A DNA stretch of 64,000 bases, taken from the NCBI GenBank assembly GCA_951799445.1, contig OX637288.1:12712501-12776500 (forward strand), in the 5' to 3' direction. The position numbers were made by a program, and so were the translations under genes. Below are positions 50,282-59,740 of the stretch, piece by piece. The notes beneath the pieces are model-generated. The model had not been told where the DNA came from, did not search any database, and saw nothing but the letters and a program-made list of their open reading frames with translations. Position 1 is the stretch's first letter, and each line of letters begins with the position of its first letter. The stretch is from Pseudisothecium myosuroides. Taxonomy: Eukaryota > Streptophyta > Bryopsida > Hypnales > Lembophyllaceae.

Positions 50282-50291
50282 TTTCAGGAGG

Positions 50292-51686
50292 GGGGCGCTT
50301 ATAGTGACCACTAGGTTTCAACTTCAAAAATTCATAACTAATTCCACGAAGGTTCAAAAAATATGAAACGACTTGGGTTAGATGCCAATTCCATTTTTCT
50401 TCCTATCAAAATTTACTGAAAATTATTTCAAGGAATTTAGCTTCCTCCCAAATGCAATCAGCTCTTAAAAGGTTACTTTAAGAGCACACTACACTAGATT
50501 GTATACAACTTACTTTGACATCTATGGAACCCTCTTGGTAAGAGGACTGATTTGGTCCACAAATTGATCCCATTCTGAGAGGTATCCATCAGCAACTTGA
50601 TATAAGGTAGGGGGCTCAAAAAGGGACCCTCTTCTTCAAATAGTCATATAGGGAGCTCTAAAATGGGAAGTAAGTGGTTCTAAAATGGACTGTCAACAAT
50701 GTGAGAGCAAAATTAAGACTTGTCATATATTGCTTAATGCTTCGCCAATGGTTGGAATAAGAGCCAAGGAGGGTCCATTTCAAAGCCAGGGTATGTCCAC
50801 TTAATTTTTCTAAATGAGAATTGATTGCCCAATTGCCTTTTTACAAATGTTAAAAGAATATAGGGTCCGTTTAAGTTTAGTAAAGGTCACATTTAGGAAC
50901 CTTGTGTATTACTTTTTGAATGCTGCAATGCTTGTTTTTGGTCAAGCCATATTTTTTTTCAGATTGCGCGTGTGTGATTTTTGCAAGGCCTATGAGTCAG
51001 AAATATGTGCCTACAACAAAAAATTTTGGAAATTCATAAGTAATTCATACATGCTCTGAAAAATATGAAACTGCTCGTATTAGATTCCACATCAATTTTT
51101 CTTCAAGTGAAAAATATAGGAAAGTATTTTTGAGCATCTGAAAGCCATCAAAAAGGTCCAACAGCCCTTACAGGTCGCCCTCGGATTCAATTTTCCACAT
51201 TCCTACAAAGTGAGCTGCCACTGGTGCATCATTGCCTCCGCCTATTCGTGTTAATTGAAATAAAACTTCTTCATGAGTTTTTGACATGTGGCACTCTAAT
51301 GTAGGTTGTCTTTGTAGTTCATGTCATCCTAGAGAATGCTTGACGTTCTGTTGATGAATTTTTTAGTCTACAGGCTCAATTTTTTAACGAACATAAAAGG
51401 TACAAAGTAGAGGCCCATGCCCACTGCCCCTTTCTAATAGTCTGCCCAAATAAGGTCAAGGCAACACTTTTTTCATGTAGGACACATCAAATTCTTTTCA
51501 AAAACTACACATGTTCACTTTCATCTATTTTTTCCTTCCTCCTGCTATCACTAATACTATTATTGTCACCATCAATCAATCCCAAACCCGTATCGGAACC
51601 CTCAAAAAAATGGATGAATGAAATCTCCATTGTCTTCGTCTTCAGTGAGTGCTCAACTTTGTTTGTCGTCCACTTTTTGGACGTAG
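50292..51686. other. repeat-derived intergenic region
   Basis: Two diverged copies of one interspersed repeat (ATTCATAA then AAAAATATGAAACGACTTG-like) lie at about 50,325-50,395 and 51,030-51,100. The same repeat occurs at 40.3 kb and, reversed, at 54.3 kb. No gene was recognised. Confidence 0.4.
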
Positions 51687-51703
51687 GAGCGCTCCAGGGT
51701 TAA
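51687..51703. mobile_element. orphan right end of a TTAA-type element
   Basis: GGAGCGCTCCAGGGTTAA-like end, preceded by GTCCACTTTTTGGACG. Its mirror image starts at 52,281. By orientation it closes an element lying upstream, whose left end I could not find. Confidence 0.45.
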
Positions 51704-51915
51704 AGGGTCGCTTTTTGAGCCACCTACCTTACAGTACATCACCATAGCTGAGTCCACACAAAATGCATCAGGTTGTTCCTACAATAATTTAATCATGTTC
51801 ACCTCATTTGAAAAAAAGGCTAGACTTCAGTGCTTTCCCATTACCTTTCTCTTGTAGCCGTGGATGAAAACATAACATTCTGTAGTAGTACAGCAGACTG
51901 CCTTTGCTCCAATTG

Positions 51916-51982
51916 AATGGTGTGGAATATTTCACACCATTTCATCCGCCGGATGATATGGTGTGAAATATTCCACACCATT
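51916..51982. repeat. nested palindrome
   Basis: AATGGTGTGGAATATTTCAC is repeated in inverted form around CATCCGCCGGATG. Each arm is itself almost palindromic, so a cruciform with sub-hairpins is possible. No gene is adjacent. Confidence 0.85.
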
Positions 51983-52280
51983 TAGTAGCTAAAAACCACG
52001 TGTCAAATTTTATCAGCACTGGGTTGAAAACTGAACACACTGGAGAACTTGGCTAACTGGGCCATCTGACAACTGGCTCATGAATTAATTCTACTTGATG
52101 GCATGTCAAGCTAGAACTCAAATTAGAATTAACTTTTCTGCAATGAAATTCCATTTCATTTGTGTCAAAAAAGAAAAAGAAAATTAGAATTAACTTAGGC
52201 TAATGATGTCAAGATGAGTCAATTGCAATGCATGAGTGGATGATGGGAGTTTGGGGATTTAATTTGGACTGACTCCATCA

Positions 52281-52857
52281 TTAACCCTGGAGCGCTCCGA
52301 CGTCCATTTTCTGGACGATGAACAGAATCAGATCCTTGTTTCTGTCTCATTGCTGCTTGGATGAAAGTCGTCCTAATTTTTGGTGATACTTTATCAAGTT
52401 GTTGTCCTATCCATCGGTTGGATTTGGTGTTATTAGAATATATACATTTCTAAAATTACAAATGTGGAAGTATGTCAAGTGGTCAATTTGAATTGACTTT
52501 AGTTCAAAACTAGATGTGCAAAAATGAGGTCAAAGATGTAAAGGTCACAAAAGTTTCAAAAAATCACCATATGAAGAGAACCTTATTTCAAATCCATTCC
52601 AACAAGTTTTACTCAAAAAATGATAATATTTTACTTGTAATTGAATTTAGAAGGAATTCTGAAATTTTCTTTTCAAAATTTATAGAAAAAGATTGGTGAT
52701 AGCATTAGTAGATCTAACCATACGGATAGAATTTAAAAATCAAAATCTACAGCTTTCATTTGTATACCAATTCCAAAATATTCTTCCAAATTATAGTTTA
52801 TAATGGTTTTTCTCGAATTGTCAATTTTGGAGATGAATCCAGACATTTAGGGGTTAA
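52281..52857. mobile_element. probable TTAA-type element with CCCTGGAGCGC end
   Basis: The left end TTAACCCTGGAGCGCTCC is followed by GACGTCC. The first downstream closing end is ATTTAGGGGTTAA at 52,854-52,857. The two ends share little beyond TTAACCC, so the pairing is tentative. Confidence 0.4.
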
Positions 52858-52936
52858 GACACCATCAAGCCAACAACCTCAATTAGCACAAGGATTCCAG
52901 TTTGCTTCCTTGTACCAAATTGTCAAGCATAGGCAC

Positions 52937-53870
52937 TTAACCCCTAAAGGACCGTTTGTCCCCTCGGGGGACAATTTGGATCCGGGCAGGTTCCTATTGT
53001 TTCAATTTTTAGTGATATTTTTTGGGATTTTTTGAGGTTGTGTATTTTTGCGAGAGCTTTGTGAATATATAGTTTTTATTTTAATTGATGCCCGGGAGAA
53101 AAAATTATGGCACAATAAGCAAAAATGGAGTTTGGCGGGCAGCTCAAAAAAAATCACAGAAAATAAAAATAATTTTTTTTCAATTTTTTTTCTCAAAGAT
53201 TATATTTTTGTCTACATGTGAAGCTTTGTTTCATTCAATTTGGACTAATAATGAGAAAGTTATGGACAATCTTAGTTTTTCGGGCAATCTAAGCATCTTT
53301 TTGGAAAAATAACTTTTAGAATTCATTTTTGAATGCAAATTTTAGAATTTTTCAAAATTTTTTTTTTAGAAAGGGTTAGATTTTCTTGCTAGAACAATCT
53401 CACAGTTGGGATTATTGTGATTCAATTCCATCTAAAAGCTATTAACAATTTAATTTTTTCTTCAATCTTGAACCCACTTTTATTTAACAATTTTTTAATG
53501 AGTGAAAATTAAGTGTTTTTTTCCTAAATTTTTTTTTGTAGATTCTCAACTCAACTACTTAACATAAATAAGTAGAAAATCAAAATCAATAGTGCAAAAA
53601 TCTTGAACTAAAAAGATTCAAAGCCAAAAAATCTAGTCAAACAAGGTACAAAAAAACTTGTTTCTCTCACTTTAAATGCATGTATCTTGCAATCTACACA
53701 GTCAAAGTTTTTGAGATTTCTTCCACGTATTCATATACTAGTCAAGTATAAGATCTTACGGTTGGATATGCAAAAAAAAACAATTTTAAAAGTTTTTTGC
53801 ACTTCACAATAGAAATGGCAGTTTTGAGTGTAGTTTGATGGAAAAAAAGCCTCGGTCCTTTAGGGGTTAA
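52937..53870. mobile_element. TTAA-type element, family copy 4
   Basis: Clean ends: TTAACCCCTAAAGGACCG on the left, CGGTCCTTTAGGGGTTAA on the right, 934 bp. A small stem, GTCCCCTCGGGGGAC, lies just inside the left end. No transposase frame. Confidence 0.9.
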
Positions 53871-54578
53871 AATCAAGGATGATTTTGGTGGATGAGGCCT
53901 CCAGAGAGGAAAAGGCAGCCTCTCTGGAGGCTACTAAATATTATGAACCTTCGATAAGACTGTTCACCCAGGATTGGAGCAGATATGAAAAAATTCCTCT
54001 CTCCCCCACATATGTTTCCCATCTTTCAACTTGCGTCCCACCTTGCGAAACTACCTGTACATACAGATTTGCATGTACATCAATGAATTGATAATTATTG
54101 TAGACCTGCAAATAGACCTGCAAGTAGACCTGCACCGAATGCAAATTACTCCTTGGATGCTGGAGACAAGTAAGATAACAGGTTCAGAAATTGCCCACCT
54201 AAAAGCTGAAACTGAATTTTGGGGAGGTGAAACATCTCAAAATATTTTTTCAGTAATTTTTCCTTGAAAGACAAAAGGAATTGGCATCTAACCCAAGTCG
54301 TTTCATATTTTTTGGAACCTTCTAGGATTAGTTATGAAATTTTGAAGTTGAAGTGGCATACGGCTCTGAAATCGCCCATCCCCTAAAATGTACATTGTTT
54401 GTACAAAGCTGAAGGCTATGAAAAAGCAACATGTATAAGCAGTGTACATTTGAGTAGGGTGGACGATTGTAGAACTTGTGCAATTTCAGGACCTCCTACC
54501 TTAGCAAGTTAGAGCATAATTAGATTCAATTCTTTAGTGAGAAGGCCGTTAGCTGAACAAAAACTGGGCTTTTGGTCA

Positions 54579-54808
54579 TTAACCCTTGAATGCCGGGCTG
54601 GTGACCGTGGACATCATCCCTTTTGGCATTGGATGACATTGTCTTCTTTGAAAAAATCAAAAGTGCTCACTGGAGGTCAAACTACTATTCATGACCTTTC
54701 CTTTCCATACAAAATTTTGAGGATGGATAGTTGCACTTTTGTCTTACACAGGAGATTCTCTTGTCATTCATCGGCCGCAAAACGTCCACTTTAGCATTTG
54801 AGGGTTAA
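54579..54808. mobile_element. 230-bp TTAA MITE with CCCTTGAATGC ends
   Basis: TTAACCCTTGAATGCCGGGC at the left and GCATTTGAGGGTTAA at the right. CCCTT-type ends with TTAA targets are the hallmark of piggyBac-like elements. Its right TTAA is also the left TTAA of the next element. Confidence 0.8.
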
Positions 54809-55720
54809 TTCCTAAAGGACCGTTGTCCCTTCGGGGGACAAATGTGTTTTCGGGCAGGTACCTACGAGCTGAAATTTTTTGCTGATTTTTTGAAACTTTT
54901 TTTGGAGGTAGAAAAGTTGAATAGCTTCGTGGGAATATAATTTTTTTCACAATTGATGCCCGGGAACAACAATTATGCCCAAATAAGCTCAAAACAAGGG
55001 ACGGGGGCAGCCCAGGCAACAAATTTTTTTTGCTAATATTTGAATTTTTTTCTTAATATTTTTTTCTCATAGATTATATTTTTCTCTACCCAAAAAGCTT
55101 TGATTCATTTCATTTGGATTTGTTATGGACATTCTTGTTTTTGGGGTAGTTAGAGTATCTTCTTGAAAAAAATAACTTGTAGGATTCATTTCTGAATACA
55201 ACTTTTCAAATTTTTCAATTTTTTTTAACATGGTTTAGTTTACTTGCTAGAACAATTTCACCATTGGAATTAGTGCATTTTAGTTCCATCTAAAATATAT
55301 GAATATTTTAGACTTTCCTTCTATCTGGTACCTACTTCTACTTAATAATTTAAAAAAAAATGATAATTAAGTTTTTTTGAATTTTTTTTTCCTAAACTCT
55401 CAACACAATTCTCCACTATAATTATTTAAATCTCAAAACTTTATAGTGCAAAAATTTTAATTTAAAAATGTTCAAAGTTATAAAAATCTAGTCCCGCAAT
55501 GTGCTGAAAAATTTGTGTTTTCCACTTTAAACGCAAATATCTTGCAATCTGTGCGGTCAAAAATTCTGAAATTTTTTCCACACTTTTTCATACTAGTTAG
55601 GTGTAAAATCCTATGGTTAGATGTGAAAAAAACAGTGAAATTTTTTTTAACTCTTTGCTATAGAAATGACACTTTTATTGTTTTTTGGCAGAAAAAAGGC
55701 CTCGGTCCTTTAGGGGTTAA
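54805..55720. mobile_element. TTAA-type element, family copy 5
   Basis: Starts TTAATTCCTAAAGGACCG, with the same inner GTCCCTTCGGGGGAC stem as copy 4, and ends CGGTCCTTTAGGGGTTAA; 916 bp. Internal sequence closely follows copies 3 and 4. Confidence 0.85.
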
Positions 55721-56117
55721 AGAACTGGTTGTCGAAGGACTATTAGAATTTCCGTAGTCATCACACTTAAATTTTATACTAGTATTGCACTAGTTATTGA
55801 GGATGAATAGTGAATTATGACGGTGGCTTCAGCCGTCTTCCCACTTCCACATCACAATGGCTCTACGTTGCTTCATTGTAGTCTCTAGTCCACTTGTCAT
55901 CTGGTAGTCATCTTTTATGCAAACATTGTGTATACATGATTATTCCTTTCACCTTGTAAGGTCGCGGCGCACATGCACTAAGTGTCCGATGAATGACAAG
56001 AAGTGCAGATGTTCTTCCTTGAAGTTTTGTATGAAAAAGCGAGGTCTTGCACAATAATTCGACCTCCTTTTCACACATAACTCTAAGGATGAACATCTCC
56101 ACTTCTTGTTTTACGTA
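55721..56117. other. intergenic sequence, no supported gene
   Basis: Short stretch between transposons. The minus frame at 55,908-56,201 overlaps the next element and has no recognisable domain. Confidence 0.35.
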
Positions 56118-56899
56118 CAGTGGTTGGCATAAATACTTGTACACTTTAGAAATTGCCATAACTAAATGTAAAATTAGATTTTTCCAACAATTTTTGGTCA
56201 TGTTGAAGTATAAGTAACATAGTTGTAAAAAATGATTTTAAATTTTTTTAAAAATCCTTTTTGATATTTTCTATAATTTAATGAAATTTATTAGTGAAAA
56301 AAAACTTTTAATACAAGTAAGTTTTTTTAAAGACTTTTTAGTAATTGGAATGAAAATCCTTTTTAGAATTTTTTGGTAAGAAATCCTCAAACTTTGAAAT
56401 TTTCTTGAGTGAAATATTATTGACCAAAGTTTGCTTCCAAATTTCTCTATTTCTTATAATTCATTCCAAAAATCTCCAAAAAATCATGAAAATTTGAAAA
56501 GTGTATTAAATGTTACTATATTATTTTTCATGATTTTTTGGAGGTTTTTGGAGTGAATTATAAGAAATAGAGAAATTTGGAAGCAAACTTTGGTCAATAA
56601 TATTTCACTCAAGAAAATTTCAAAGTTTGAGAATTTCTTACCAAAAAATTCTAAAAAGGATTTTCATTCCAATTACTAAAAAGTCTTTAAAAAAACTTAC
56701 TTGTATTAAAAGTTTTTTTTCACTAATAAATTTCATTAAATTATAGAAAATATCAAAAAGAATTTTTAAAATTTTTAAAAATCATTTTAAACAAGTATGT
56801 TACTTAAACTTCAACATGACCAATTTTTTTTGGAAAAATCTAATTTTACATTTAGTTATGGCAATTTCTAAAGTGTACAAATACTTATGCCAGCCACTG
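56118..56899. mobile_element. 782-bp Tc1/mariner-like foldback MITE
   Basis: Ends CAGTGGTTGGCATAAATACT and, complementary, CAGTGGCTGGCATAAGTATT, each next to TA. The two halves are nearly perfect complements meeting near 56,505. CAGTGG...GTACA ends and a TA target fit Tc1/mariner. Non-coding; a transcript would be a roughly 385-bp duplex. Confidence 0.9.
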
Positions 56900-56901
56900 T
56901 A

Positions 56902-58114
56902 GAAGGATTCCTTGGATGAACTTTCCAATGAAGTTTCCGTTGCTGGATGAAGGATGATTAGGGTTTTCATGTCGGGGCGCTGTGCATTTTAGGTTTCACT
57001 CAGATTCAAGGTGGCGGCTTCCCATGTGAGGTTTATTGATAGGTAATGTTTTCACGCGGCGCGTTGGACTTTTGTTGTGCGTTTGGTTCTTTCAAGTTCT
57101 TTTAGTATTGCGTCGTTTTTCTATGCTTTTCGCAAGGTCTGTGTCTGTCTGAAGCTGTTACAGAAGCTGCTACGGAAGGTGTTTGTTTCGCTTAGTATCC
57201 AAGGTGGCTTTTTGGGTTGAGGTTTTCCTCTGTCTGCTATGAGTTCACACACTTCATTCCGGCCAAAGTCCCACTGCACCGGCTACAATTTCGACCTCTT
57301 CTTCGCAATCGCTCACCACCGGCCGTGCGCTCACTCTTCAAGTACTTGCAACAGAGTCCATTGAAAGTCCGTTGCGAACAATTGAGTCCGCCGTGGAATT
57401 TCTTGTGCGGAGTTTGAGTCCCCGGAAAGGTGGTTGGGATTTGAGGCGGCTGTGATTCGTGTCGGTACGGTCCTGCGGCAGGTTGGAAGAGAGAGTGGTA
57501 AGCCTCTGCGACGGAATTCTTGGCGTTTTCGCAGTCCCGTTTTCGTGAGAAGTCTCCTTGTCTGAGTTTGTAGCCTGTGTGTCAAATGACTCCCAGGAGT
57601 TTAGTGGTTGTAGCTCTGGTATTTTGTTACACTCTCTTGGGGTGTAGATTTGATAATGATAGGTTGTGGTTATCGTCTTGTGGTTATCAGATTAGGTGAT
57701 ATTAGGTGGAAAGCATTGTTGTAGTCATTCATCTTTGAGTGCCGCACGTCGCTTGTCGATGTGCTGTGGTGAAGTTAATTCAATTTCGCCATCATCGATG
57801 TAGACCTTGTTAAACGCACAATGCGATTGATCACCTTTTGGCTATTTAGGCAACTCTCCCTGCTAATTTCGCTTGTGTTTGCATGTGATGATTCTGACTT
57901 TGACGTCCTTTACTACAGGTGCAAGGAATCTGCTATTAAATTCAACTCGAGACATCGGTTTTCGAACTAGTGGCACAGGTATGTTTCCATTTAGCCAATT
58001 TGTAGCGTCACCTGTTTTGATTTAGGGTTTTTAGAACATTGGAACAGATCAGGAAATGTATTCGTGCTTCCATACTTTCTGGCGAAGAAACTATTCTTAC
58101 TTGTAACTTCTGCT
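56902..58114. other. GC-richer region upstream of the DeSI relic
   Basis: Base composition rises compared with the transposon-rich flank. Several splice-like sites occur, but no frame gives a recognisable protein. It may be the 5' region of the relic at 58.1 kb or of another dead gene. Confidence 0.3.
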
Positions 58115-58540
58115 GTGGAACATGACGGATTCAAGGTCAAACTTTATGTGTATGACCTTAGCCAAGGGCTGGCTCTTCAGCTGTCTTCCCAATTTCTCGG
58201 CAAAATAATTGAAGCCATTTGACACACAGGTGAAGGAGTTTATGAAAAGGAATATCTCTGTGGTGGTGGGATACAGAGTGTACCGCTGAAGCGAGGTCTG
58301 CATGTAAAGCCTGCGCAAGTAGCAGAGCTAGGTACCACTCAGGTCCCCCAGGAGATTTTCGAAGAGTATTTGCGAGACATACAACCGTGGCACACGCAGG
58401 AAACTTAGAACCTCATGAAACACAGTTGCAAGAATTTGTCAGATGAGGTCTGCCAGTTTTTGGTGGGATCAGGCATTCCTGAACATATACTGCGTCTGCC
58501 TGAGGAGGTTATGAATAGCGCCATGTCTACAGACCGGTGA
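58115..58540 (+). pseudogene. DeSI-type PPPDE peptidase (deSUMOylating isopeptidase-like) pseudogene
   Basis: One uninterrupted frame reads VKLYVYDLSQGLALQLSSQF, then LGKIIEAI-stop-HTGEGVY, YLCGGGIQSVPL, TTQVPQEIFEEYLRDI, and MKHSCKNLSDEVCQFLVGSG, IPEHILRLPEEVM. This follows the PPPDE (peptidase C97) fold of DeSI-type proteins: the first block, the catalytic His after WHT, and the catalytic Cys in HNCN-like HSCK. TGA at 58,220-58,222 replaces the Trp before His, TAG lies at 58,406-58,408, and the start position has GTG. No introns interrupt the domain, which suggests a retrocopy. Family members remove SUMO or act as thioesterases; this copy cannot make the full protein. Confidence 0.75.
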
Positions 58541-59740
58541 GAGGAAAATGATCGTTTCGAAGCTCCAGGCTGATCACCAACCGATTCCTATCTGACTCTC
58601 CAGATGCCAGGTCCTCGTCACTTTTCCTCGCAAAATCGTCTTCCACTGTTCTTGTGGACTGCTTGCAGCAAGAAGGAATGTTGAAATCTGGTAGCCAAAG
58701 CTCTGCCAAAGTCCACAGAATAAAATCTGAATCCAAGATGAAAAGAAATTAGTGGTTCTGGAGTGCGATGTGTCTTTAGTTTGTCTCCATCTGCGCCTCG
58801 GGGAGTCTGTCTCATATCGGTCAGTTCCCTGTTCTTACGAAATTACAGACCCGTACGCCCGTGTCAATAGAGCTTGAATCCGTCTTGTCCAGGTTAGTGT
58901 GATCTCTCCCACTGCATAGACTTGTTATTGTGGGAGTAGGCCTTTCCCATAGAGGTACGGCAATTTTCTGGAGAAATTGAAGCAGCAGATGAACTCCTTC
59001 CCTCGATCAGTAGTCGCTGGAGAGTGTCTGAAAAGTGAGAGAGACGATCCCAGGTGCTCTTGGATCCTGACGACAGTAACGTGTGTACACTGAAGTGTGA
59101 GTCTGAGTGTAATTCCCAGCATTACGTTGCTTCACACTTGGTGGGGTTTTGATAACACTGGAATAAGCATTTCAGCAAGACGTAGGGTGTCATTCTGGTA
59201 TACCGTGAGTGAAGTTTGCATCTTGGAAGTACTGTTATAGGTGTTCTTAGCCTCGGTAGGCTCTTCTGTTTGGCTCATGTGTTTGACGTTGTTGATTTCA
59301 GTTTTTGTCCTGCTCTGTTCGTGCAAGCTCTTTTTCTGGCTGGTCTCGTGGATTTCGCCATAAGCTCGCACTTAGTGAATGCTGGTAGCAATAGTTGCAC
59401 GAACAGCCACATTGTGGAAAGTGGGTTTAGGTGGGGTCAAATTGTTTATCACCACAATCAATGAAGAACATTTCTTGTGCTGGTCTGAAATTAATAGAAG
59501 TGGACCAAAGATGGTTCCATCCTCAAAACTGCAAAAATGAAATTGAGACCCAAGTTGGGCCTCTTGGTTCATTAGGGTTTCATCCATAGGCACATATAGA
59601 ATGAAAAACGTTCAGGATGGAGAGTGAAATGAAATGGTTCATCTTGCCATCCCTTGCCATGTTTTGCAAGTCATTCTGCTTGAGAAGTTAGTTTGGAAGA
59701 GGCTGTTTAAATGCTATATTTACACATAATTTTTGGTACT
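58541..59740. other. region between the DeSI relic and the right duplication arm
   Basis: No gene recognised. A segment at about 59,405-59,700 (CACATTGTGGAAAGTGGG, TCAAATTGTTTATCACCA) recurs directly at about 61,352-61,560, so part of the TNL 5' flank is duplicated in tandem. Confidence 0.4.
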
